NCBI GenBank assembly: GCA_014218235.1
Contig: CM024766.1
Location: 73,521,207-73,585,206 of the forward strand
Source of the DNA: Colocasia esculenta
Lineage: Eukaryota; Streptophyta; Magnoliopsida; Alismatales; Araceae
Length of the DNA: 64,000 nucleotides
Direction of reading: 5' to 3'
Made by a program: the position numbers and the translations under genes. Below the pieces are notes generated by a model that was given only the letters and a program-made list of their open reading frames with translations, was not told the origin of the DNA and did not search any database. This document shows positions 21,758 to 34,602 of the stretch, in pieces. The first letter of the stretch is position 1, and every line of letters starts with the position of its first letter.

Positions 21758-22152
21758 GAGAAATGCTAATTGCGTTGCACTGGCTGGCACTGTCCTGTCC
21801 CAGATCTGATGTGGCACAATTCATCTCCAGCCGTGTTACCCGCCGCCCGCCATGCCACTGTCACCAGTGCCATTGCTTGCTGCCTCCCGTCGCCCGCACC
21901 TCCACTACCCGCTGCCCACCCATTGTGGCACACCACATGTGGCGGCGCTAGATTAGTCTTTGTCCAATCCAGCTGGCTAGTTACCCCATTTCTCAATGAG
22001 AACATCGTGGTGCAAACTCCCTATTATGGGAGTTTGCAACAAACTACTTCCCCTATTGGGGGTGGGCACAACCCCAAGGGGGAGCCCACCCCCATTGACA
22101 TCACCCTCTCCAATGAGAGGGTGAGTTTGCAACAAGTATTTCCCTTTCTCAA
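21758..22152. mobile_element. Candidate MITE with a cluster of perfect hairpins
   Basis: The left end GAGAAATGCTAATTGCGTTGCA and the right end (minus strand) GGGAAATACTTGTTGCAAAC are similar inverted ends, reminiscent of Mutator-type MITEs. Inside are three perfect inverted repeats: 22013-22036, 22058-22093 and 22101-22124. No convincing 9-bp target duplication found. Apparent open frames of 144 and 79 codons cross the hairpins and are not credible genes. Confidence 0.35.
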
Positions 22153-24299
22153 TATGCAAACATCTAGGCTGCCTATGCACTTTTCAGTGCTTCCATATCC
22201 TTAAACTCATTGGTTCCTTCGATAAAGCTAGCTACCCCTGAGTTCCTTACATCAATCATTTCCTCATGGTTCTTGTTTTGTTCTTTAAAGATGTGTGAGG
22301 CTGAAGTAATTGGAGGTAGAGAAATGCTTATTGGTATTGCTCTTGGAGGAAATAGCGAATTAAATAGGTTTTATACATGAACAAAAATAAAGGTCTCAAG
22401 AAGCCTGTCATAGTAGCCACGCCTGGAAGCGTACCTTCAAAATAGGTTTGTCCCCATAGGTCGTCCTAAGTTGTCTGTAGTTCAGAGTGGATTGTGTAGA
22501 CCAATCATTCATAGTGAAAGAAGGATTTTTTACCATCATGAAAAAATGGCAAATATATTATTGTCGTTAAAATAATATCAAATATGTCACTGATAAATGA
22601 AAACCATTGTAGATATGCCATTGCGACTAACTTTCGTTTGAAGAAAGTGAATATTTGTCCGAAGTTTTGTTATTTTATTAGTTTAATAATTTTTTTATGA
22701 CAATATCTCAGTTGTATCATCTTTAAGACATTGAGAATGGGATCTAGATATTAGGGTGATTTAATCCAAAGGCAAAGAAGAGATTTTTTCTTTCATGAGT
22801 TAGTCAAATCTATAGTTAAATAGATAGGAAGTCACACCACGCAAACCTATGGTTAGATGGATGGAGAGTAACATCACATCACTAAGGTGACATATTTGTC
22901 ACATTTTTTATTTATAAGTAACATATTTGATACTAATGATATACTTACTTTTTTATAACATTAATTTTTGTGCAAAAGCTCAAAAGAAGAAGTAAGGGTG
23001 ATGCCGTCTCCCAGAAAAAAAATTTGGCCGTAGGTAAAAGGGAGAAAATAGAAGCACGCATCACCTCAAGTTACTTTTTGCTTCCATGTTCTTGAAAAAT
23101 CGGTTACGTGAGAAGGGCTCTGAACATATGTAATTTCAGAGAGAGAAGGGGGTCAAGTGGAGAGCTTGCTGCACAGTTCGGCTGTGAAGGTGAATCTCTT
23201 ATTTTTTCTTGAAGTACGTACTGACTTGAGAAGGCTGACCTGAAATCCATTGCACTCTTCTTTTGGGCATTGGACATTCATCGCATTTGTGGAGGTGGTC
23301 GTGAATATTAGATATTATAAATTCGAGTGGTGATTGTTGCACACTAGATATATAACGAGTGATTAGTATAATTTTATATGATTAGTCTACATAATAAAAT
23401 ATTAGATAAAATGTGTTTTTATTTAAAAATAAATGAGACCTGCTATTATGTTATAATTTATTTATTGTCACCTTTATGTAGATTAACTTGTTTGTGACTA
23501 TGACACATTTGATCTATGGATTCATTTTGCTTTTAACTTTCTGAATGCGCACTCCCAGCCTCTGACTAGATTACTGGTGGTTAAACCTATTGGAATCTTT
23601 TCATAGTTACTCATTGTAGATACGAAGTTCATTATTGGGAGTACAGCAGGGATGGACAAAGTGTGTCACTACAAAGTCATCAGATGGGACACATTATCTT
23701 CCCAAGACAAAGGGTAGTCCGTTTCTTCTAACGACGTAAATGAGATGGACTTTTAAGCACTCATGGTAGGTCCCTTGGTCATTACCAGTGATGGCGATGG
23801 AGGTAATGCCGAAACCTTTTACATTGTTCCCGAGATATAAAAAGATTCTTCTTTCTTTGGATGTTGTCTCGTTGTTATGGTAGGCATTAAGCCTAGAGTG
23901 GTACGTCAATAATGCACATGGATTTGCAAATCTCCACTAAGTTCACCAGCGGAGATTCTAGGCTCAGTAGAAAATTTCTTTTATGTTTGGCATGCAAGAA
24001 GACCAAAATATTGAAAACTCTTTTCTGAAAATTTATCCAAAGAATGTGACTTTCGAATGAAAAAATTAAAAGGAAAGCACAGTAAAATGAACAAAATATA
24101 TAGAGAATCGTGGGATAGGAGATGAGATGTGTAGGCAGTTTCGCTTAGAATACGTTCAATGCATTAAATACTTATATGTGTCCTGTACTCACACAAAGCT
24201 TACATTAGAGGCTGCAACCTCTGTGGAAACATGAACATGGTAAGGAAGAAGACTTAACAAATATCTTTTTGTAGTCTATACAAGATGAAGACTGCAAAT
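22153..24299. other. No gene recognised
   Basis: Low-complexity intergenic sequence; short open frames only. Confidence 0.5.
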
Positions 24300-24912
24300 C
24301 ACAAATCAAATTTTTGAACAAAAATGATTTTCAAGAAAGTGTGAGAAGAACTGCTGAGCATTCGAAGAAAAACTTTTAACTTTCAGTCTTCAAGGTCCCT
24401 TTCTCTTTCTGCGTTCTTACTATTTCCTTTTTGAGAGAGATTGTCGTTTGTCTTAGAGTGTGTTCTTCTGTAATTTTCAGATCAAGCTTAATCATTGTAC
24501 ATCTTGAGCTTGGTTTAGTGACTCTTCTAAACTCTCTTGCGATTTAGGTGTGCCTTTTTGGTTAAAGATAAGGCTTATATTGTCAAGCATTATTCCCTTT
24601 GGTAGAAAAGAAGATATGTGATATCGAGGTGTTGTATGTTCTTCTTCTATGTATAAAGAGATGTCCATTTGAATTGGTGTAAGTGTTTTTGAGGGGGTTT
24701 ATACGTTTGGTTAGCAAATCTCAAGTAGTTCTTGGGGATTGGATGTAGAACTAAGAAGAAATTAAGTGTCGAACTAGGATAAATTCGTGTGCACTGTGTA
24801 TGATTGTTTGTATTGTGTCTTAATGTCACTATCTAATGATAACTATCTTGTTTAAGATCCTTTTGAGTTGCATATTTTTTTAAAGCAACCTATTCAACCC
24901 CTCTCCTAGGTT
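24300..24912 (+). mobile_element. Diverged Ty1/copia (SIRE-like) LTR, 3' part
   Basis: The block TTCTTGGGGATTGGATGTAG, then GAACTAGGATAAATTCGTGTG, and the end AACCTATTCAACCCCTCTCC follow the order found in SIRE-type LTRs. They match, in reverse, the sequence at 4690-4920. The terminal ...GGCCAACA is missing and no internal region follows, so it is truncated. The left boundary is uncertain. Confidence 0.65.
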
Positions 24913-24987
24913 TGCTAACTAGGCAGCATACATATCCACCCTAATTAGAGCATTATAAACAAGTAAACAAGAGAGGAAATATAGATG

Positions 24988-25942
24988 TAGGGATGTCAAT
25001 GGCCGCCATTCCATTAGCTTAACGAACCGTAAATGAATATTATTTTCCATTGATAAATTATTGGATATGAATATGGATATATCTGATATCTTAATGAATG
25101 CGGAAACAAATACATTCCATACCAAATCTGTATCTGTTTGTTACCATTAAGTAAGATATATATATATATAATTAATTAATATTATTCTTGAGATTTTGAT
25201 CAAAGGGTAGATAGCAAAAAGTTGTCCCAACTAATGACAATTTATTGCAGTACTCCCAATGCCTAATACACATTTCCCCAATTTGACATAAGAGCCCTGG
25301 TAAAAAGTCTTATTAATAATTTTTTTTATAGTTCACATATTTTTCCAATCCGACATGAGCCCCTACAGGCGCCAATGGCCCAATGCAGCTTGCCTCTCGC
25401 AGTTCACATTTCCTACCATAGCCAATCTCCTCTCTCTCTCTCTCTCAACTTGTCTCAACCTCCTCTCTCCTCTTTTTTGGGCCTCATTTGTCTTCACTCT
25501 TGATCTTCTCTCTCCTCTCTCTTGTTTGGGCCTCTTCGAAGGTTGACAGCGCTTGCACGCTCCTACCTCTCTTCCGACAATGCGACAGCCGGTGGGATGG
25601 TAACAAGTGCAGCGGATGGTGGCATAGTATTAATTTCATTTTTGACTTATGAATGTTGATAATATGAAAATTATGTTGAAATATGTTTGTTAATCATATG
25701 AATCTTTTGTTTCAATTTAAATTGTATACTAATTGAGTTATTGTGTATCATAAATTTTAGTTTGTATATATTCTTATGATCGGTAACTATTTGCTAACTG
25801 TATTTTTTTAAATACTCATAACAGGTTTCGAATATGTTATTATCCGAAATCTGAATGAACAACAAACGGATATGGTCTCTTCTTAATGGATACAGAATGG
25901 ATAGTCTATTGCCTGCACCATATTCGACCCGTTAACATCCTA
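24988..25942. mobile_element. Non-autonomous hAT-like element with 8-bp TSD
   Basis: The left end TAGGGATGTCAATGG and the right end CCGTTAACATCCTA are inverted repeats with small differences. The flanking octamers are TATAGATG (24980-24987) and TATAGATA (25943-25950), 7 of 8 identical, and 8 bp is the hAT target-site length. Sub-terminal sequence (GGATATGAATATGGATAT left, ATATGGTCTC...GGATACAGAATGG right) also mirrors. No transposase. A CT-rich insert at about 25355-25620 may be captured DNA. Confidence 0.7.
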
Positions 25943-25950
25943 TATAGATA

Positions 25951-28489
25951 CCCTGATGCATGTTGCGCGACCAATAGTCATGGTGGTTCTTGACTGCAAT
26001 CCTTTTTTTTTTTTATATATGTTGAGTGCAATCTTTTCCCTCAAATTTGGAACACATAAATATTGAAGAGTCACAAGAACTATTAAAAAAAACTAACAAA
26101 TTTATGAACATTAAACCAGGCCCATTCTTCGTGGTCTCCAGTTATGCAGCCCCTCCAAACTTTTCAAACGCAGTCCTTTTCTCCGCACAACTGCTGGGTA
26201 TTTGCAGAACATTCCCTTGCATCTGTCAACTGCACATCAATTTATAGGTCTGGCTGTGAGGAGGGGTTATGACTCTGAATGCCCTCACAGCTGGAAATCT
26301 GGCTTCTAAGAACGTCAGCTGGATTTGCTGTCTCTTTCTACGTCTCATTACGTTAGTAAGTAGTAGATTGCCTGTGTGTAGCAACTTGGTGCAGTCTACA
26401 TCAAGAAAGGCATCAAACTTAATGCAGTGTCTATTGTGTCCAGCTACCTCTTTAATAAAGGTCTGCCTTTTCAAGTTTGTGGAGATCAGCAACCACTCAT
26501 TGCCTCAATATTCGGTTTGTATTGCACATAAGTAGGACTCTTTAGTAGTACTTGCAGCACAGTTACTTTGAATAAAAGAGTATTTGAAATACTCAAATTA
26601 ATAAAACAGTTGAAGACCTCTACGATCATAAACTTGAACTCGAAAACATCAAATAAGGTCATAATATAGCTAAATCGTCATTAGTTTCTGATCATTGTGC
26701 GCATGTCTCCTCCCAAAACTACTCAGAATTCATTCAAGTTTAGTCCCACCTTGGTACCACCCTGCATCAACTTATATATATATGTTGGGTTCATCAGGAA
26801 ATGGATCTCACGTCCAAACTCTCTACACGAGGTAAATCCCTTTTGAGGAAGAACTAGCAAGAATAACTGATCGAACATAATCTTGTGATATGAAATATAT
26901 AAATTCCTTCAGGATTCGGTTCATGTGGTTGCCATCGTAAGCATTTTCATATGGAGAAACGCTTCATGCAAGATTGAACTCCTGCTAGCAAGAATGAGAA
27001 CAATAGTGAATAGTTTGGGTGCTAGAAGTTACCTTGTACTATATTTGAAGGTTGTTTTTATGGTCAGAGTTTTAAGTCATGTTTAGTATCAAAATAGATT
27101 GGGAATAGAACAAAGATGTTTTTAAAATTTTAATTTTTTTTAATTATTTTAAATCTGTTTTAATTTCAGATGACCTCTTAGAGTTCAGAGCCTTGAACAT
27201 ATATCGGACGAATTCCAAGTGGTATAGATATGTGGCCCCATGACATGCAATAGGGGGCCTAGCTGGATCGGCATGGCTACCTTCCTCTACCCAACTCTTA
27301 TCTTTCTGCTCCCGCTTTTATGGCCGACCTGCCATTTTCTCAGCCAGATAATCGAGTGTCTTCTCGGCCTAAACTCCACTCACATTACCATTTATAGTCA
27401 TCATCTTTATGAGAAATAAGTGGGTACGCCCCCTATGAAACATCTTAGTTGAACACTGGACTGTAGCTGATCATTCTCAGCATTTGAAGAAATCCCTGAG
27501 GTACTTTCTTTGAATGAAGACCTACCCAAGGATGGTCCCCTGTTGTAAGTTTGATTTGTCTAGATATAATTTGTAACAACAAAGTCACGGCCTAGAAATA
27601 TTTTCCCACTCTGAACCCTATGTTCTATCTAGGTGATTATGTTGCAAGCACGTACATAGTACACATGGATGTATGTATACAAGGACAACCACGATCTTTC
27701 CTTTTTTTTTTTTTTTCCCTCTCTCTCTCTCTCTCTCTCTCTTTTTGGAGCATACCAAATGCAACCCATCTAATGAATCAATGATTGTGGATGTCCTCGT
27801 CTTTAAAATTTTGAAGTAGAGAAAGCGAGCCATTTAAGGAGGAGAGGGATGCATCTAACGTACGGTAGACAGTCTTTATTCCTGTTCTCCTCCCCCAACC
27901 CTCTCATAGGCCCATATATATATAGTGTATGCCCATACTTAAATGCAAATCTCACGTAGATAAATATATAATGATTTAGTACATCAAATTGAACCTACTC
28001 AACCTTCTTAAACTATAGTTTTTGGCATGTATATCTGGGGGCATAGATCTCCAGCTTGAGTCAAGTCAACTCCCATTGAAGTCAACGCCAACCCGATGTT
28101 AATTTAGACGAAAATCCTAACACAAGCATGACCCATTTTAAAATTCTTTGATCCGAATTGATCTGGCTCTCTCTCATGAAAAACATTTGGTTCACATCAT
28201 GTTGTGCGGTCTACTGCTGTAATTCACAGACAAGATGTTTGCGTGGGAGATGATACACTTCATGTCTTATGATCAAATATGACACAGAAGAATGAAATAT
28301 ATGATGTAAATAAAATTTACAATAAGAATGATATATATGGTGTAAGTATAAAAATACAATGAGACAGTCTTCCCATAAAACTAACGTGGATTGCAAGGCA
28401 AGCGATATCATTGGCTGAGAAAGAAAGGGAGAAGGGTTTTATCAAGTCCTCTCAACACATAGAACTATTTTATTATAATTCACATTAGT
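25951..28489. other. No gene seen; CT microsatellite
   Basis: Contains poly-T followed by a CT dinucleotide tract at about 27697-27743. Short open frames at 26026-26535 on both strands have no motif support. Confidence 0.5.
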
Positions 28490-28494
28490 TTTAT
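28490..28494. repeat. Target-site duplication, left (TTTAT)
   Basis: TTTAT directly before the solo LTR, identical to 31579-31583 directly after it. Confidence 0.85.
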
Positions 28495-31400
28495 TGTAAG
28501 GCCCTTGAATTTTGTCCTTATTATTTTATTGTGTGCAATTTTATGCTTATGTATGTATATGCATTATTGTGTAAATATTACGTATACATTATCTTGGTGT
28601 ACTTATGAATGTATGTATAAACTTAGTTGTATGTATATACTTAGTTGTATATATATATATATATATATATATCGGTTGATTTCGTGACATAGTGAGGGTG
28701 TGCATTACACCCTATGTATTGCATGCATGAACTTAGGAGAAATTAGGGTTTTGCATGGTTTTGGGTTCTGGCCGAAGGGTTAGTCGACGTCAACATGAAT
28801 GGACGTTCACTTATTGTTAACGTCCATATAGGTGGACGTCGATTATTAAGTAGACGGCCATATCGGTGGACGTCTAGGTCATGACAAGCCAGTCTGTAGC
28901 AGCATGGTGTGCCATGCCTTGATGGGAGATACCAACCACTCTCCAACGGCTCCTTGGCCTTCCAACCGACCTCTTGCGTGGGGTGAGAGGGTCCTCTCTT
29001 AAGAGAGCCCTTGTTGCAACCCCAAAGAGCTCTCTTGGCTCTTTGCAAGGAGAAAAACAAAAACCCTAGAACCTGTGAGAAAACATAGAGTTTGGAGGCT
29101 TTGATCCGACGATCCAAGGCTTCACCTGGAGATCTACTTCGACAAGGAGGGAGACAACACATCCGGCTACACATCCCCGACCCTGGATTTTAGAGGGGAG
29201 CATCACAGAGGCCGGAGTGGAGGCATCTTGGAGGCTTCTTGGGACTGCCCAAGGAGAGCTTCTCCAACCAATTTGATCCCTTTAGGAGTTTTTCCAAAGG
29301 CAAGTAACCCTTCCACCTTGTCCATGTATGTGTCTAGGAGGTTTCTATCATTTTTATGGATTTTTCTCGTGTCCTGGATCCCCAACATTCACCATTCTTT
29401 AGAGCTCGGACTGTGTTTTTACACAGGTCCGAACTTGACGGCCAGATCTATTGCCGTTGAGATCTTGAGTCAGCGGCCAACGATATTGCCGTTTACTTTG
29501 TTTGACGGCCAGACTATGCCGTTGAGTTCTTCTTGACAGAACAGTGGACTGTTCTGCCCTATATCTTTAATTTCCGGATTTCTACGCATGAGGATATAAT
29601 GTAAATTTTATATGTTATGTAAAATAGATAATGTGATGTGTGTGAAAATTTCTGTATTTTTCTGTAGATGGCATAATTTATTAGAATTATTGAAAGGCAT
29701 GTGTAGGAGAGAGATTATGCATGTTTAATTGTGTTCCCATGATTTCTGAGGAATTAAATGCTGTAGAATTTTATGAACCATGTATATATGTATCAGTCCA
29801 TGCCTTGCAAATTTGGGAATTTTCCCATATTCATGTGAATTTTTATAATTCCTACAATGAGAGATAGAAAGCATGTGTAGACCTTGTGAAAATTTTAGTA
29901 AATCGTGCGATGAGAAATAAATTTGGGAAAATTTTCTTGTGCCAATATGTATGTGTGGTTCATGACTGTGCATGACCAAACCTGAAACCCATGTCATGTT
30001 CTATGTTAACTTAGTTTATGAATGGCATGAAAGTGAATGTTTTAATTTCTATAAATGCATGTGAATTCAGAAAAATGTGAAAAATTGTATGTGTGTTCTT
30101 ATACCCAAAAACAGCATGTGGTTAAATTTTCAGGAAAATTGGATAACAGTAGCCTACACTATGAGATTTCCATGTGAAAATGAGTTATAAATACATGTAC
30201 CATGATTAAGGTTAAATGAGGTGTATTACAATTAATCCACGAGAGCTACTAAATGCTTGATTTCTGTTATTAGTGGCATCATGCTAGGGAAGAACAGAAC
30301 CATGTGCATAAATAAGAAAGTGTGAATATCATATGTAAAACATGTGTTAATCGGAATGTGTAATGTGTAAAATGTGCCGTGTGTGACACTGCTTCCATAG
30401 AGGGCTATGGAACCGTATCATGGAAAGGTTCCCATGAGAAGGTTCAATGTGTTAAGATATCCTAAGGGCATTAGGATGAAATCCTGGAGGTGGATAAGTA
30501 CCACTGGTTAGGGTGGAGACGTGTTCTCCAGGTCTGCGCAGTGCCAAGAGTCATCACTGTATTGCCTAGGTGATGTGCTATGTGTTATGTGTATGTGATG
30601 TGTCCTTCTAGCGGTGGTTTGGACCATGTGTCACGGCAAATAAATTGTGAAATGTGAATGTGAGCATGTGTAAAATGTGTATATGTGAACATGTGAATGT
30701 GAAATGTGAAATCATGTGAACTATTCATGTTAGAATGTGAACGTTGTGTACATGTGAAATGTGTGAAAAATGAACCATGTGAAATATGGGAATGTGTAAC
30801 CATGTGAAGTGAATGTGTTAGAGTATGAGACGATAATTCATGCTATGATATTTCTAATTCTATGTAAATTGCCATCATGTTATAGTCAAATTGGAAGTGT
30901 AGTTTTCATGTGATTAAATGAGTAGAAAGCATGTGATAGGGAGTGTTATGTGAAACATCTTAAACCATGTACTATGTGTTTTGACTTTGTAGAAATACCA
31001 TGATAGGTTGTCTCTTATTGATGTTCAAGTATGCTATATGATTGCCATGCAAATGGAAATAGTAGAACCTACTATGATGTATTCATGAATGATGTGTATG
31101 GAGTTACTTGCTGAGTCTTTTAGACTCACTCCTTGCTTCGGCGTACAGGTTTAGTTGGTGACACACTTTTGGAGGAGACCGTGGAGAGCGACTCCGAGCG
31201 TGGAGAGTAGCTTGTGGAGTTGGCGTTGTGTTCCTTTTTGTTTCATAGTATGTAAAGTGTAGCTGATATTATAGTTATCATTTATGTAATTGTGGACAAA
31301 TTATGTATTAAATGTAGAACTTTAATCTTGTGGACAATGTAGTTTGGTTTAATTTCAATTATGAAAGTTTAGTCCTTTAATTTGCTATATAGATCATGTA

Positions 31401-31578
31401 TGAGAAATGTGGATGATGAAATGTGATGACAGTTAGTCCTTTACTTCCGCGACTCTGTGTCTATATTTGTGTATATCTCAATCATGTGATAGTGTTTGGG
31501 TAAATGTCCCACTGTGATAACCTTTACTATACCGACGTGGGTTGGTATAACCGTATCGGTATAATGAGGGTCGTCACA
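28495..31578 (+). mobile_element. Solo LTR of the B family
   Basis: Opens TGTAAGGCCCTTGAATTTTG and closes ATAATGAGGGTCGTCACA, the same ends as the element B LTRs in the opposite orientation (their plus-strand copies begin TGTAGCGACCCTCATTAT). It is collinear with them throughout: GC-type splice-donor-like AAAG|GCAAGT at 29296-29305, an ATGTGAA-rich stretch at 30640-30830, and an acceptor-like GTACAG|GTTTA at 31148. A perfect 5-bp target duplication and absence of internal sequence show a solo LTR made by recombination within one element. A shadow open frame at 28743-29174 is not a gene. Confidence 0.9.
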
Positions 31579-31583
31579 TTTAT
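31579..31583. repeat. Target-site duplication, right (TTTAT)
   Basis: Matches 28490-28494 exactly. Confidence 0.85.
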
Positions 31584-32488
31584 TGTTAGAGTACTTTTTT
31601 TTATAGTCACTAAATGTACAAAAGCCAAGCCCTCGGTGAATTGCCACCATGGTATAGAATTTTAAGGCCTTGCTAAACTGTCCAATCTGTCTCTCCATTT
31701 CATTCTCATGAGCTTGCCAAGGGAGCGGTCATTAGCAGGATGATAAATGCTTATCACTTGATTGGGTAGAAAGCTAATTTGAAATCTTCAACTTGTCTCT
31801 CATTTATCCATGTCACGTCTGCTTGGTGTGATATGGATGACATTGTAGCATCTGACAAGAGTATGCAGTTTTGTGGGAAGGTTGGCGACAACATATGGCA
31901 ATGGGTAGTGACGACGATTAGTGGCAAGAGGGGACTAGTGAAGATAGTGGATTAGTGGTAGGTATTGGTCGACAATAGTGACTGACATGTATTCTCTAGT
32001 CTAAGAAAATATTTCTTAGCAAAGGAATCTTTTTTGAAGTTGAAGGCATGTATTTCTTAATTAAAGAATATATTTATTGTCATTGTTATTTGTTACTAGT
32101 TGCCACTATCATCAGTTGTTGCCAAATGTAGTAATCTACCATTGTCGATAACCATTGTATATTGTTGCTCCACCACATCATGAGATGGATGCGATCCACT
32201 TCATCCTTGCAGGAGAGGTGACTCTTTCTCAAGGGTTAAATAATCCTTCTTTTCTCCTTCCTCAGTAACTCCTCTAATATTAAAAAAAGTGAAAAATACA
32301 TACATATCTCTAGAATATATTATATTTGATGTTATATCCCTAAAATATGTATATTATATTATATGCCCTTGAAATAAAAAAAAAATCATCAATTTTGTCT
32401 CTATGGTTGGTTGATCGTTAGAATAACAAGAGTATTCAACTCACCCTAACAGAACTATTAAATAAGGGGCGAATTTATTATATCTCTC
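31584..32488. other. No gene seen
   Basis: AT-rich spacer between the solo LTR and element A. No recognised feature. Confidence 0.55.
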
Positions 32489-34602
32489 TATAGCGCCCAC
32501 CCTCCCACCCACACTGTAGCTGTCCTCGCCGTTCAAACCCGTTAATCTAATAACGAGCTTGATCCGACTCCACCTCCCGCGAACGAGCCGTAGTCTCGCA
32601 AGAGATATCATTCACATGTCCGTAGAAATATAAAGGAAACAACTCAAATATATATAGATTCCACATCCCACAAATATTTACATGAAATATACATAGTCAG
32701 TTCTCAACTAGAGTCAAGTACAAAGTATCACAACCTGGGGCATACTCCGAGGTGAATAGAAAGTAAAGATTACACTGCTGGTGGTGTAGACCCAACTCCG
32801 CTGCGGTGCGGCTCCAAACTAGACGAAGGGCGGGAAGCCTCCTACTCTCCCTCACCTGAAAAGGATAGGGGTGAGCCTCGCAAGTCACTGGCTCAGTAGG
32901 GAAACTTCTTCAAAAACTGTACAAAACCAAACTCACAAAGTGTAGAAGCAGAAAACTACACTACGCAATTTATATACTATCTACACATGATAATAAAGCT
33001 ATAAATAACATTTATCACAAGCTATTAACAGATATAATCCTTCAATAAATAAACAACAAACCTCGTCCAAGTGTACAAGCTAGAGTAGAAAGCACCACAC
33101 TCGGGTCACGAAGACTGGTTCGCGACACCAGCAACTAACCCGGACAAATCACACAGGACTACCTCCCAACCTCACAGCCACGGACGAAAGGTCCAGCTGC
33201 CGCTCCACCACAACAAGCCAAGAAACTGTGGAGATCAACCAACACCACACCTGCGGACCACACTACCGCAGGCTCATGCTTGGCACCTTTAGAGACTTCG
33301 GCCCGAGCTCCCTAAAGTGAGGCACTGAAAAACATGACTAGCTGGGGCCCAGTATGTCTACTGGTTTCTGTAACCCCCAACCACGAGCGCGCTACAAGCG
33401 ACAAACACAACTCTCACAAGTCGCTGTCCCTCTGCCATCTTTCCCTCAGCCGGACGTACAACTCTACACAAGAGTGAGGGTGTCCCAGAAGACGACACAG
33501 ACCTCGACGATACTCAAGTACCGGGAGAAACCCCGAGTACTAACGTGCCTGGCTCACACAAAACCTGGGGTACCTGACTGGAGAGGTAACCACGGTAGGC
33601 ATCGTACTACTCGCCACGTACACACAAACCATGTGAACACCACTGTCCTCAACCACAGCGCGTGCCATTACACCGCCAACCAATAATACGAATAATAAAT
33701 AACACCAAATGATAATCATATATCCATGCACAAGCCTGTAGCCTTCGGAAGCCTGAATGTGACGGGGTCTTTTGTCGCCTTCAGAACATGACGCCTCGTT
33801 ACGGCGCGTTCTGAAGCAGAATGCGACGGGTCGGGCTGTCGCATTCTGAATGTGACACCCAGGTCCATCGCCTTCACAGATGGAGACCCAAAACCAGGAT
33901 TCCATCTTCAAAATCCCCATGCAAACAATGCAAACATGCATATAAAGCAGATATAATCATTCTAACCACTGCACTAGCATGCTATCCAACTTCTATAACT
34001 CAAATAATAGCATAAACATGGTCAACCCACAATCCACAACAAGAAACAAGGTGGAATCTCCCTACCTACACGAAATACGCGAAGAACAACAACAATCCGG
34101 CATATCCCCTGCTCCGTACCATGTCCTCGTGATGAGAGCACGTCGAAAACCACACCAGAACCTCAAATCGCCCAAGAACAGGCCGTAAAAACTCTTCTCC
34201 TGGCTGAGCAGACTTATTGAGCTCTATTTGGCCGACTAGGTTAAGAACCCTTCGGAATTGAGAATGCGACGCACCATGCCATTGCGATCAGAACGTGACG
34301 GTGTCAACCATCGCCTTCTCATCACTGACGCCAGCAGGCTACCCAGTGCGCGCCACACGACGGGCATGCAGCTGAACAACCCCCAATGGCGGTATCAAGA
34401 ACGCAACGCCCTGGACCGTCGCGTTCAGAATGCGACGCCCAGCTCTCTTGCGTTTACAGAAGGAGAGCCAGTGGGCTCCCTAGGCCCAAATTCTCGGCCC
34501 ACAAAGCCCCACAACCTACGGAAACACCTCAAACACAAACCATAGTCCACACACTGGCCACCACAACCACTAAACCATAGTTCGAATGGTCACTACGCTA
34601 CA
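32489..34602 (-). mobile_element. Element A, 3' LTR (chromovirus)
   Basis: Lies just downstream (lower coordinates) of the minus-strand pol of A. The high-coordinate end is ...CGCTACA at 34602 and the low end is TATAGCGCCC, read as a decayed TGTCACGCCC. Contents parallel the D LTR: an acceptor-like TTTTCAG|GTGAG on the minus strand at 32856 within a GCTCACCCC context, and CpG-rich palindromes at 33838-33856 and 34418-34436. The short open frames inside are not genes. Confidence 0.7.

Noticed and set aside
28743..29174. 143-codon minus-strand open frame
   Set aside because: It lies inside the solo LTR of the B family and has no conserved domain.
33354..34580. Several open frames of 64-133 codons on both strands
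   Set aside because: They fall within the 3' LTR of element A, including its CpG palindrome segment, and match no protein family.
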